Shown: positions 9,174-19,807 of the stretch, piece by piece
Position numbering within the stretch: the first letter of the stretch is position 1
Layout: every line of letters begins with the position of its first letter
Assembly: GCA_030248225.1 (NCBI GenBank)
Contig: JASANE010011711.1
Coordinates: 1 to 64,000 of the forward strand
Origin: Trileptium ribeirensis
Taxonomy: Eukaryota; Nematoda; Enoplea; Enoplida; Thoracostomopsidae
Reading direction: 5' to 3'
DNA length: 64,000 nucleotides
The notes under the pieces: model-generated
What the model was told of the DNA's origin: nothing
Database searches by the model: none
The model's input: only the letters and a program-made list of their open reading frames with translations
Made by a program: the position numbers and the translations under genes

Positions 9174-10007
9174 CAGCTGTTGTATTGCTAGAGCGATTTA
9201 TTCTTTGAAGGCGATCACGATTTAGGTATGGCGAAAGGAATAACACATTCAATCGATACAGGTTCTGCATCTCCAATACGACAAAAGCCCTATAGAACTG
9301 CGTTTTCTTTGCGAAATGAAGTCACATCAAAGATAAAAAAAATGATGAAGAACGGCATTATCGAGCCTTCAACAAGTGAGTGGGCTTCGCCGATAGTACT
9401 GGTAAGTAAAAAAGACGGACCCTGGTGCTTTTGCGTGGATTAAAGGAAATTGAATGCTGTTACCAGACGCGACGGCTTTCCTCTGAAGCGTATCGATGAT
9501 GTTATGTGTTCTCTAGGTAAAGCAAAATATTTTTGTTCGTTAGACTTGCAGAGCGGATATCAAATCGAAATGGAAGAAGGAAGCAAACCCAAAACAGCGT
9601 TCATAACATATGACGGGCTATTCCAATTTAAGAAACTAACGTTTGGTCTAACGAATACCCCCGCAACGTTTCAAAAATTTATGGAAGCCATATCAGCAGG
9701 ATTGGACTGGAAGACTTGGTTGGTATATCTGGACGATATTTTGGTAATGGGGTCAACGCCAGAGGAACTGCTGAATCGACTGGAGCAAGTCTTCTACCTG
9801 ATTACGAATTGCAAACTTAAAGCTGAAATTAAAAAATGCCATTTCGGGCAAAATACGGTACCATATTTGGGGCATGTGCTGTCACACGATGGTTACTTTC
9901 CAGAATGCGCGAAAGTTGATAAAATTGTACGGTGGCCAGCACCACTAACTGCCAAACAGCTACAGAGTTTCATGGGATTAGCGTCCTATTATCGTCATTT
10001 CATATAA
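9174..10007 (+). pseudogene. element A reverse transcriptase, interrupted
   Basis: The frame continues from the protease with in-frame stops at 9171-9173, 9189-9191 and 9441-9443, then is open to 10007. It shows the Ty3/gypsy RT blocks in order: KKDGPW, the DLQSGY block, FGLTNTPATFQ, the catalytic YLDD (about 9727-9738), LGHVLS, and LQSFMGLASYYRHF at the connection to RNase H. A frameshift lies at about 9995-10007. The RT would copy the element RNA to DNA in the cytoplasmic particle. This copy cannot make a full protein. Confidence 0.85.
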
Positions 10008-10603
10008 ATTTTGCCAAAATAGCGAATCCGCTACATGAACTCTACAAGAAAAACACAAAGTTCGTGTGGACAGACGCGTGCCAATCATCTTTTGACGAGT
10101 TAAAGAAGCGGTTGACGACGGCACCAATTTTAACCTTTCCGGATTTTTTAAAGCCGTTCGAACTACAAACTGATGCAAGCGATAAGGCCATTGGTGCCGT
10201 ACTCAGTCAGGGTGAAGCAGACGATAAAGAAAAACCCATCGCGTTTGCCAGCCGCGTATTCACGAAAGCGTAACGGAATTATTCTGTTGTGGAACGTGAA
10301 GTTTTAGCTGTTGTTTGGGCAATCCGATATTTCCGGCCATATCTGTATGGAATGACATTTAGTGTTATAACATATCATCAGCCGCTCAGGTGGCTATTAA
10401 CGATGCGAGATCCGCATGGCCGGTTATGCCGTTGGAGTCTGCCGGGTAAAGAAAATCGAAATGCTGACGCGCTATCTCGCTATACTGAATGCTGGTCGCC
10501 TACCGCATGCACAAAACCTGTAGAACGGTGCAATATCTGTACGGATCTGGTTTATGCGCAGGCACTAGCTGACGAAAAAGTCGTAGCACCAATCAATGTT
10601 TAG
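10008..10603 (+). pseudogene. element A RNase H, interrupted
   Basis: After the frameshift the connection domain (INFAKIANPLHEL) runs into RNase H with TDASDKAIGAVLSQ and EREVLAVVWA. There is an in-frame stop at 10271-10273. The third catalytic region reads TYHQPL instead of the usual TDH.PL, so a catalytic Asp is replaced. Between RLCRW and PGKENRNADALSRY about 15-17 residues typical of the family are missing, an in-frame deletion. The frame ends at 10603. Confidence 0.8.
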
Positions 10604-12195
10604 TCAATGAACGAACAAGGCGAAAGGATTGTCAAATTGCAACAAGATGTTTTTGCAAAGGAGATGGTAATACGGCTGGAACAAGAAAAAGTCGACGAAT
10701 GGTTCGTAGAAGAAGGGGTATTATATCATCGTAGTTAGCATCGCGGTGAAGCACAAGTGTATGTGCACAAACAGTATCGCGACCAAGTCATGAATGCTTG
10801 TCATGATCATTTGTTTGGAGGACACATGGGAACCAGGAAGACCTTACGTAGTGACAATGCGTTACTGCTGGCCGACTGTCTTTAGTGACGTGAAGAAGTG
10901 GTGCGCCAGTTATGGAGCATGCGCTACTCGGAAAAATCCAACGAAGTGGACGACACCACTGTTGCAACCGATTACGTCAGTCGCTCCATGGTACTTGATA
11001 GCATGTGACATCGTGGGGCCGCTTCCGAAAACAAAACGTAATAATAAATATGTTTATTGTGTTTATGGATCACTTCACTAAGTGGGTCGAATATTTTGCG
11101 TTGGAAGATACAAAATCAAAAACCATAGCGAAGACAATGGTGGAACAGTTGATATGCCGGTTCGGCGTGCCTTATTGTCTGCTAAGCGACCAAGGCCCCA
11201 ACTTGATTTCGCAGGTTATGCAAGATGTGTGCCAGTTATTGGGTATTAGAAAGTTAAATACAACTGCTTACCATTGTATGTGTGACGGAATGGTGGAAAG
11301 ATTTAACCGAACAGTAGAACAAATGATAACCTTCTACGTTAGCCAACGACAAGACGATTGGGATGATATATTACCATACGTTTGCTTTGCTTACAGAAAC
11401 AGTGTCCACAAAACTACAGGAGAGTCGCCATTTTTCTGAACGAGTTGCCGTCATCCCATTGGATTTGGAGATAGCGATGCCACGTCAGAACGTTGTCTGT
11501 GAATATGCAAATGCAATGGCAAGTCGTATGGTAGAGGCGTGGAGTATGGCTAAGTCGAATATCGAAGTGGCTCAGTATCGTCAGAAATGCCACAATGATA
11601 AAAAAGTCGTTCGATACCATTTCTCGAAGGCGATAGGGTGTATTTACATGTACCAGTAGTGTGTGGCAAGTCAAAGAAACTTGCCAGACACTGGAGAGGG
11701 CCGTATCGGGTGTTTCGATTAACTGAAGATGGAACTGGAGCATATATCACGCCTGTGCAACGAACCACGAAGGCGGTAGAGAAAAGAGTAGACGTCCGGC
11801 GATTAAAGGCAGCTCCAATTGTATCGGAACGGGTGGAAATGAACAGTAACGAGCTATCTTTTCACGAGATCCCACGTGCTAAACGTCGTAAGCTGGATTC
11901 ACGAAATACATCACTGCAGCCTAACGTAGCGAGTGAAAGCGATATAATCACCGCGAGTGCAGCACACAATACAATTGGTGATGCTAGTGATTCCCGTTGC
12001 GGTCAGGGATCGATTCCTTACGAAAATTTCCATGCAGTGGGGTACAGCGATGAAGATCTAAGTGCTGATGGGACCAAAAGCCACAGTAATAGGGAAATAA
12101 AGTCAACTAGAGTTGTAAGTACGTTGCCTGAATCTCCGACTGTTGAGCAACGGTGCTTCGGTCGGTCGGTCGCGTTATTGGGCAAAATAGCGTAA
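10604..12195 (+). pseudogene. element A integrase with GPY module, interrupted
   Basis: A zinc-binding HHCC-type region starts at about 10780 (HDHLFGGH, then CASYGAC). The DDE core has CDIVGP, LLSDQGPNL and GMVERFNRT as the three acidic motifs. Frameshifts lie at about 11050-11070 and 11430, and a stop at 11659 is followed by the C-terminal frame 11638-12195. That part carries the HWRGPYRVFRL module of Ty3/gypsy integrases and a long hydrophilic tail of about 140 residues. Integrase would insert the DNA copy into chromosomes. All three acidic motifs are present, but the copy is not translatable as one protein. Confidence 0.85.
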
Positions 12196-12484
12196 CAAAT
12201 CACAAACTTCGCAATAACAAGTACATTTCCCCAAAACGAAGCTCTTTTAATAATTAAGTCAATGCTGGAGTTAATCACGTAAAATTGTTATTTCGCTCTG
12301 GCTAAAAATATAATTGTCATAATACAAGTTATTATGACACAAACCATGCCCAAAGTTCATTTAATCCTCATGTAATCCTTTATAATCGATGTTTTATGTT
12401 TAACATGTTTATCTGCCATTTTAGTTAATAACTGTATTCTGGTACTGCATAATACTTATTGACAGTAAATACTTAGATTTTACA

Positions 12485-13564
12485 ATGGATTTTATCGGCG
12501 ATGATTTAGACGAAACTGTTTTGGACTATGATGATATCGATATTCCGGACGGTGACGCTACAAATATAGAGTTAAATGTGCCGAATCATAATAGCAAAAA
12601 TGATACGAATAGTACTATAAGTACCGAAGAGACTATTAATAGTTGTAATAATAGCGGTAATAATAATAATAAGTGTAATAGCAATAAAGATTTGCAAAAA
12701 CATTCAGTAAGGGTCAACCAAAATATTGTAAATTCAGGGGCCAAATGCAATTCAGCAAACCAAATAATCAAACGACACAAAGCAAATCGTAGCAACAGGC
12801 TTCCCGTTTACAAACAACACGTTAAACAGGCGGTAAAATTTTGGCATCGTCAACAAGCTGCTAGTTGTCTTAGAAATGACTCAATGCAATATCGGTACAA
12901 AGGCAACCAAGCTGTATTAGACAGATGTTATCCGAAGACGATGCCATTGACGTATGGGTCGCCAAGTCGACCGAAGATTAATCGCGATACAACCGCCAAT
13001 TCGCAATTACGCGATGAATACGATTCAGAAACCAATTGGCGTATGGATATCAATCCACCGCGGAGTCCGGACTACTGCCGTTCTCCGGATGCTTACTATC
13101 AAAAGCAGCAACACGAAATGGAAAACGAACTAGCTCTTATCAATCGCCCACTTGTATCGAAGTTTGCAGTTTCATCTGCCGTAGTCGATCAACCGCGACC
13201 GTTGGTTAAACTTCCACGGTCCATGCCAATCGACCGTTTGTTTGGAGAGGTTAATGCGCCAGACCCGCGGTTGGCAATGCATAATACTCGGCCACAAAAG
13301 AAAGAGATTCCATGGCGGTTGCTGGAGGTTCAACGACCGGATGAAATGCCCAGTACTTCTAATGAGGCTGTTTTGCCACGACAAGCGATTAGTTCACAAG
13401 TAATGGTATTACCCCAACCAGCACAGCCGCCACAGGTAGACTTATCAATTGCTGATAACTCTGTGCATCAACAAGATCGGAGCAACGGTATTCCAGAAAC
13501 AAAACGGCGTAAGCGGAAGAAGGGACCATCAGCGTTAGCGAAGAATTATTTGAGATCGCAATAA
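12485..13564 (+). CDS. element A third ORF, unknown basic protein
   Basis: This 359-codon intact frame lies between integrase and the polypurine tract, where env normally sits. Residues 1-20 are acidic (FIGDDLDETVLDYDDIDIP). Residues 40-75 are Asn/Ser-rich. The middle is proline- and arginine-rich with a KFWHRQQAA motif. The C terminus holds a strong nuclear-localisation-like cluster (TKRRKRKKGP, about 340-350). It has no transmembrane segment, zinc knuckle or retroviral motif that I recognise. It could be a gag- or Rev-like RNA- or DNA-binding accessory protein, or a captured gene. The start ATG at 12485 follows a non-coding stretch of about 290 bp. It has no stops, unlike pol. Confidence 0.65.
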   Translation: MDFIGDDLDETVLDYDDIDIPDGDATNIELNVPNHNSKNDTNSTISTEETINSCNNSGNNNNKCNSNKDLQKHSVRVNQNIVNSGAKCNSANQIIKRHKANRSNRLPVYKQHVKQAVKFWHRQQAASCLRNDSMQYRYKGNQAVLDRCYPKTMPLTYGSPSRPKINRDTTANSQLRDEYDSETNWRMDINPPRSPDYCRSPDAYYQKQQHEMENELALINRPLVSKFAVSSAVVDQPRPLVKLPRSMPIDRLFGEVNAPDPRLAMHNTRPQKKEIPWRLLEVQRPDEMPSTSNEAVLPRQAISSQVMVLPQPAQPPQVDLSIADNSVHQQDRSNGIPETKRRKRKKGPSALAKNYLRSQ

Positions 13565-13620
13565 CACCATAGGAAACAATTACAGTAACGTCAGGTGACA
13601 GTAGTATGGGACACACTTCC

Positions 13621-13631
13621 CTTGGGGGAGG
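13621..13631 (+). promoter_or_regulatory. polypurine tract of element A
   Basis: CTTGGGGGAGG directly precedes the 3' LTR, in the position and composition of a plus-strand primer. It is short and partly interrupted. Confidence 0.55.
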
Positions 13632-14101
13632 CAATGCAGCGCATGCGCTTTGTGCTTTCAGTGCTGCATTTCTTCCTGCTCAGTCGTGGGTTGTTGTGTC
13701 TACTGTTCTTGGTTCTTTATCTTTTTGTGTGGTGCAAGTTTTGCTAAAGGGCAGTGTTGGCTGCTGACATTTTCATGGCTGAGTGTTTTGCAGTACAAAA
13801 GTTGAGAACTCGTATTTTAAAAAGCCAGTTATTTTGTTTTCTTTGTAGCGTCAAGCGCATGCTGGGTAAACGTAGCAAATTGTGATCTGTAATATTTCTT
13901 TCGTTTAGTAGAGTTAATATTGCCTGAGTCGACTGTTGTAGTTGACTCGAACATCTAACGACTGTTGCAGTTTGTTAGAACAAATACGATTTCAGTTGTT
14001 GCAATCAGCTGGCCTCCGTGTTAGGATTCGACTGTTGCAGTCGAATGCAATACTATTCCCCTTCGTGAGACCTAGTATGGCCAAAAGTCGGTAACGCTAC
14101 A
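13632..14101 (+). repeat. 3' LTR of element A
   Basis: About 470 bp, ending GGTAACGCTACA as the 5' LTR does. The left boundary (CAATGCAG after the polypurine tract) is inferred, because the 5' LTR does not cover it. It contains a series of small stem-loops with GTTGC-type loops: GAGTCGACT-GTTGT-AGTTGACTC (13925-13947), one at 13955-13978, a weak one near 13990-14010, and ATTCGACT-GTTGC-AGTCGAAT (14026-14046). The TATA box is changed to TACAAAA at 13794-13800. Confidence 0.75.
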
Positions 14102-16576
14102 TATATATAGGAACTGTCAAAAAAGCTAAGCTAATATTATTAAAAAATAGAGCTCTATCCGAGAGCCGATTTTGACGTCGAATATACGAGGAATTACCCG
14201 TATTAAGGTCCGTGTCGATGGCCCCAAGGAATTGTCATTAATAAGTTTAGTCTGTATTTGACTTCCATCCAGCTGGATACAATTTTGACCGCTGCCCCCA
14301 TGCCCTAAACTTGACGAAAATTTATACATTAGCATTATCAACTTTGTACATTGTGCATTTGTGAACCGTTAGACCCGCGACGACCATGAGGATCGATAGA
14401 GCATTATTGGAGGTCAAATTACCTTTTATAACCGTGTCGAAATAGTGCTACAATTGTAGTACACCTGACGACCGCCCAGCGTACCAGTTTATAAAACTTC
14501 GAGTACCCGAACCATTATTTATGAGTATCGTTTAGGATTTTTCTTAACCAGCGATAGTTGAGAACGTAGAATATTGTTCCGCCGAGTGTGACCGTAGGCT
14601 TCGAGCGAACTCTGATTTAAGCTGAAAATCTGACGATTTAATATTTTCCCTGGATTCGGCTCGATCCAGCGCCTTATCAGAATGTGTAAAATTTCGCCGA
14701 CGATGCGAAATATAATTTTCCTATGGTTGATAAGTTCAATTTTATATACACGACAGTGTAAAGATTTAGTAGTAAAATTTGTCCTTAGAAAAATCTGAAA
14801 CGTTAGAAAAAGCTGGTCTCAATCTTCTCTTACCGGGACCTATACACCGGTTACAAGATACTCCATCTCGCAACTTACCCTGGCTCACGAGCACTAGACA
14901 CTGCGATGGCAGTTTGCCGAATATCTTTAGGTCATAAACGAGTCGAGATTTAAGCGTCGAGCATGTATCGTTAATGCTATTTTTATAGAATACGGGGTAA
15001 GAATCTGGATAACGTATTACCGATAAAAGTTTCATTCTTCGCTTCAAGGATAAAGATTTTAGCGAGCACGGATCGTCTTGTTATACACTGTTCATAGAAA
15101 ATATTTGTACCCACAGTCACATAGTTATTCATACGTATGCGTGAGAGGAAAATGTTGCATCGTACCAATAATATTAGGAGTCGTACTTGTGTAGACCTCG
15201 ATTATGTATACCTATATGCCATATGTATGAATTATTTTGAGTATGTACCAATGTTAATTGTTCAATTATACCCTTACAGATTCGCTGCAACATGTTGTAC
15301 CATATCTTTTTCTTTTCTGACAATCCGTATCGTGTATCGTAGCCGTCGATCACAAGTTGTCGTGGTTAGAATGAGCAAAATCGGACCTGTAATCCCATAT
15401 TGCACGCTTAGTCTCGCCGTATCCCGCTGTATATTTGTTTTGCCGCTTACCTGAACCAAAATTGTTAACCGGTGTTCCCTAGCAGTACCGAGCCAACAGT
15501 TATTTGGATGGCGCCTCGATATAACTGAATACCCCGCCGCGTTGTACTTTCCGTTATCCCTATCTGTTTCGAGTAAGGTAAGATCAGCTGTATTGAAATA
15601 GTAAACTTCGCCCTGTGATCGATAATACAGCTGTGAGAGTTCAGTGAAAAGGGGATGACTCCGACATGTCTGGTCTTCCCTTCGATTCCTCCGACCTAAT
15701 TGTTATAGCATACCGTATTTTGTTGTATCGATTGTATTACCCCTTTTCTGATGTACCTTGTACGTATACGATTTTGGCTTATCAATAGATACTAAAACAA
15801 CACACACGGTGTTATCTTGTTTCGATGTCCAATCCAGCGATACGTATTAAAGGGGTTTAAAATCGTCGCCCCGATCTACGACCCGCGTTCAGGTTTGATG
15901 GGCAGAAATTGCAAGCTTTAGCATGACTCACCCATTTATTGAGTGTGAATGTGTACGACTAGTGGGACATGAAAATTTGCCCGCCAACTTTCGGTGAAAG
16001 TCAAACCGAACCCGGAATCGGACGTTAAACGTCTAGGGATTTGTCGGAGCCGTACCCAACTGGGCGCCACTGGCTAATAAAAATAAGGAAGGTAGAGATC
16101 ACCAATCGAACACTTGTTAACACTTCCAGGTGGAACGATGATAGGGAATAGTGGTATGGTCTCTTTGACCTGTGAGAAGGTGACGGAGCCAACCTCCCTT
16201 GGGACATCAAAGGTAGTACCACTTAGACTACGTGCGCGATCCGTCCGGCAAGATCAGAACACATCCTTTGAAGCGCTAAGCTCCGTAGCTTTTTGGGACT
16301 GACCCAAACGAGTTGGCCAGGATTGGTACCTTTTTGAAACCATTGAGTCCTTATATATTGGTAATGGTATATATGTAGTTGTTTTATTGAAATTGTTATT
16401 CGTGTTGTACTGTTGCGCCCATTTGTATACCTATATGAGTGTTCACCACCGTATATATATGGAATGATATAGCCACGGACAGAGGAAATGGTACGGAGCT
16501 ACATTTTCAACGGGCACTATTTCAGGATTTATATCAACTAAACGTGTACTCAGTTTGATAATTACCTATCACAACA
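14102..16576. other. no recognised gene; possible U3 of element C
   Basis: This is 2.5 kb of moderately AT-rich DNA without coding motifs on either strand. Part of it (roughly 15.4-16.58 kb) could be the long LTR or upstream part of element C, because promoter and polyadenylation-like signals follow at 16577 and 16651. No second copy was found inside the window to prove it. Confidence 0.35.
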
Positions 16577-16656
16577 TATATAAGCGCTGGCATCTTGAAT
16601 CGTTTAACCCCGCATCAAACTAGTGATAGACGACGTTTGGAACAATTATAAATAAA
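16577..16656 (+). promoter_or_regulatory. LTR-like promoter and poly(A) signal of element C
   Basis: TATATAAG at 16577-16584 is followed 67 bp later by AATAAA at 16651-16656, and then by CCTGGTGGAAC, where TGG could open a primer-binding site at about 16679. This order is typical of R-U5 and PBS in an LTR element, and it sits 0.8 kb upstream of the gag remains. Confidence 0.4.
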
Positions 16657-16678
16657 CGACTGGGTCTCTGGCGATCCT

Positions 16679-17015
16679 GGTGGAACTATTGATAATATAT
16701 AATTAGGTTACTGGGGACTATATTGGCACTATTGATAGCGAGTAATTAGGTTATCGGTTATATCGGAATTATTACTATTAAGTGGGTTATCGGTCATATT
16801 GGAAATAGTACTATTAAGCGGGTTATTTGCTTTATCGGAATTATTGTTGCTAATGTGTGGGTTATTGTTGGTCTTGCTGGAACTATTACCCTTAGTTAGT
16901 TGAGTCATTGGTCTTATCGGGAACAGTGTCACCAAAGTAATTGGTTTATTAGTTATATCGGACTATTGTCATTGTAATAACCGGGTTACTGGTTGCGTCA
17001 GGAACTCTTGTGCGT
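16679..17015 (+). repeat. imperfect tandem repeat, about 9 units of 27-43 bp
   Basis: Units begin GGTTAYYGG and continue through TATCGGAATTATT to a variable TTAAGTG-like end. Starts can be seen near 16679, 16706, 16749, 16785, 16821, 16859, 16902, 16942 and 16983. Read on the minus strand it gives a repetitive S/N/D-rich frame that is probably not a gene. It sits in the leader between the LTR-like signals and gag of element C. Confidence 0.75.
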
Positions 17016-17475
17016 AACGTAATCGTATCAGTTGGTGGTGGTTCGGACCTGTTCGTATTGTTCGATTTTGCCGCAAAACAATGTATCGTTCGATCGTAAA
17101 TCGTCGCGACAACGCCCTCCATCGGGATCCTGCGACAGCCACAGCTCGAGAGGCGAAAAAGGAATAGTCGCCAGACCAGTTGGTGTACCGTGCCGCGTAC
17201 CGACTTCAAGAACGAGTGGAGAAGACCGTTACCTAGAAGAACGCCGTGATGGTTGAATTTGGACTTTGTAAACACTTAACCGTTATTGTTTGTAACTTGC
17301 TCGTAACTTTATTCTACGTTATATATCATGTGTGTGTAGTTGTTAGTGAAAACGCGAAAGGATATTTTTGACTGAAACCAGATCGAAAATTCATAGTAGT
17401 TAACCCCCGGAATTTTTTTGGAGAACTTGGCAGAAATTTAGTAAAATTGTTAAAACTTTGAATTGAGAGAAAATT

Positions 17476-18803
17476 TTGATAACGAGCCGACAGGATCACC
17501 CTTTGGCTGATTTTGACGATTATGTGGAACCAGATAACAATGTTTTTGGTAGTTCCGCTTCTGCTTATGCACACCCGCTAGTGGGATATGCTAATCTGAT
17601 TACCCAAGGAAACAGAGGAGGTGTACCGCATGCCCCTGATCCTGCTACCAATACGTTAGGCGCCTTATTACATCATTTAGTTAAGAGTGCCTCAGCGACG
17701 AAGCTGATTCTTTTTCGCGACATGCCGACATTTAAAGGAAAACCTGGAGAACAAGATTTTGAGGACTGGATCCGAATGTCTCGAAAAGCATGCAGAAGGA
17801 CTGGTCACACAGCTTCAAGCAATATTAGAGGATCACCGCCGCCAAAGTAACACCAATAATGATACAGTAAACCGATTACTGGATGTAATCGATCGCAGAT
17901 CCGGAACCCCGCATCAACTGAATGCACTAGCACAACATTATGTAGCTAATACGAAACCCCCAGTGGGACCGCGTCGCAGTTGCAATCGGTAACTTGTTTC
18001 CGATGTGGCCAGCGCGGTCACTACACCCGCTATTGCACCGCACTCGTGCACCAGCGCATGAACCAGTTAGTGCTGTAGCAAACAGTCAACAACCTGTCGA
18101 TAACGCATTCCAGCGCCCACGTAACGACCGCATGTCAATAGGACCTACATACCTCGCGAATAGATTACAGTTACAGAACAATTATTGTCCAATGAGAGAT
18201 AGTCCTAACCAATGGAATGGACCGATCCAACAACGCCATAACCAGGTTAAGTGTGGTGCAGTCTGTCACAACGGAGCCACAGATTCTAGTCCCGCGACGA
18301 ACCGTAGACTAGAGGTTTTGAACCGAGAATTAGGAATGATTCAGGATAAGTTAGGGTTTAATGAACAGTCTGGACATGTGAACGCTATTGCTGTAACGGA
18401 GGTACAATATGATAGTGATGGTTACTCCGTTACGGACGATTATATGGACTATGATGAAGTCCGTGGTGATGTGATTGATGGACATGTGAACGAGATCGCG
18501 TCCACTCCGTTTGATGATGCTACGTGTCACACTCGGGCCCACGAGTCGTTCTACTCGACTGATCATGTTGCCTCTGAAGAACCGATGGACGTTAACGAGA
18601 ACACTTATGAACATGAATGTAGATATTACGACTGTGAGGACGAATTTGTAAATAGTGTAAATAGTCATAAAATAGAAAAATACCAAAAAGAGGGATATTT
18701 GGGAGAGGAATTGTTTATAACTTGTAACCATTCGCCCGAAACTGGCGAAGAACCTTTTGTATATAGTGTACATAGCGATAACATACAAAAAACAAGAGCA
18801 TAG
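17476..18803 (+). pseudogene. element C gag with CCHC zinc knuckle, frameshifted
   Basis: The first frame (17476-17850) contains LFRDMPTFKGKPGEQDFEDW, the kind of F.G...ED..W block seen in capsid-type gag proteins. The frame then shifts through 17759-17992. A perfect zinc knuckle CFRCGQRGHYTRYC lies at 17995-18036 in the original frame. After another shift, 18040-18803 encodes an acidic, D/E/Y-rich linker that would lead to the protease. Gag would package the RNA. At least two frameshifts make this copy inactive. The start is not defined: no clear ATG lies before 17476. Confidence 0.75.
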
Positions 18804-18917
18804 CAGCGAGCGAAGCGAAATGGAACCCTGATCGATGAATCGAATGAGAAAATAGTAGAATTGAGTGGGATTACAGTAGATGAACGAATGAATGTAGTGA
18901 CGAATAGTAATCTTGGT

Positions 18918-19807
18918 GTAACTATGTGAATGATTCGTTTACGCCATCTATCGAGCAGCAATCACGCTTTAACTGTAGACATCCGAGCAGTACATTGGTT
19001 GGGCAAAAAGCTACTCATATAAGGTATGAGTTCATGAAGGTTTCTCAATTTCGGCAGCCACATGTTAACGCTACTAGCAGTTTTCCCGTGAACAATCCTG
19101 CTGACACATCCTGACAACCAACACGAAGCTACGATGTTGCTTCGTTCGATGATTATGCGTACGATTTGTTGTAGAAAAGAGATACAATTATCACATTTAG
19201 GCCCTCACCGAGCGGTAATTCCTATTCGATACCAGTTCAGCTAAACTAGAATAATAAACATTGTATACCACATTGGATACATTTCAGTATAAAGGTTACA
19301 CATGTTATAGTATTAGCATTTTTAATTTATGTAGAAGAAAAATGTAGATTTGGCCCCCTCCTCCCTGAATAAGGTTTGCGATGGTGCGCTGGGGATGAGC
19401 GCTGTTTTTATGCATTTATGTATAGGTATATATTTGTGGAATACATATGTATAGATTATACACAATGATATGTATTGTTGTTAAAATTGCATCGTATTCG
19501 CGACCCCATTTCCTTTGCGCTCATATTTGTTTCGTCTAACTCAGTTTTTTGTTTAACAACAGCCAGTGTATTTTTTATGTTCATAGATGAGATAAAACAT
19601 TAGAAGATTCAAACATTTGCTAAAGATAGCTAACTGGAACGGATCAAATAAGGAGTAATCGGTTTTGTGTTTTATGTCTATGTGTTGCTCTTTATATCGT
19701 AAAAAATTATGATTGTTGAATTTCATATGTGATGAAAGTAAATGTTGTCAACTATATAAATTTAGCTGTACTCAGGTATTGTCGTCACACTCATGGCTAA
19801 TGCCGTC
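18918..19807 (+). pseudogene. duplicated 3' end of host gene 2 (last codons and 3' UTR)
   Basis: From GTGTAACTATGTGAA to CACTCATGGCTAATGCCG this segment matches 51638-52757 in the same orientation, with high identity by eye. It lacks about 230 bp of 3' UTR relative to that copy. It covers the last 80 or so codons of the gene's final exon (DSFTPSIEQQSRFNC and on), with an in-frame TGA where the gene reads TGG and a changed DVASFDD tail. A poly(A) signal AATAAA is at 19253-19258. It is joined to element C gag at its left end. It is a partial segmental copy, not a retrocopy, since it includes sequence beyond the poly(A) signal and has no A-tail. Confidence 0.85.

Larger units (their letters stand above)
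5399..14101 (+). mobile_element. element A: envelope-first Ty3/gypsy-type LTR retrotransposon
   Basis: The order on the plus strand is LTR, primer-binding site, envelope-like ORF in two parts, aspartic protease, RT, RNase H, integrase with a GPY module, unknown ORF, polypurine tract, LTR. The Ty3/gypsy assignment rests on the YLDD RT, the RNase H that follows it, and the integrase with an HWRGPY motif. No gag with a zinc knuckle is found. An envelope-like glycoprotein occupies the gag position, and a basic ORF takes the usual env position. Both LTRs end GCTACA. The RT-integrase stretch has at least four in-frame stops and several frameshifts, so the copy is dead, although the outer ORFs are long and open. 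Confidence 0.85.
16577..18917 (+). mobile_element. element C: 5' fragment of an LTR retrotransposon (leader and gag)
   Basis: The fragment holds promoter-like signals, a repetitive leader and a gag with one CCHC knuckle. It stops abruptly at about 18917, where sequence homologous to the 3' end of host gene 2 begins. No protease, RT or 3' LTR follows. The element was therefore truncated, or joined to the gene copy, by recombination. Confidence 0.6.

Noticed and set aside
16729..16935. Minus-strand frame with TDNPLNS repeats
   Set aside because: Product of the tandem repeat at 16679-17015.
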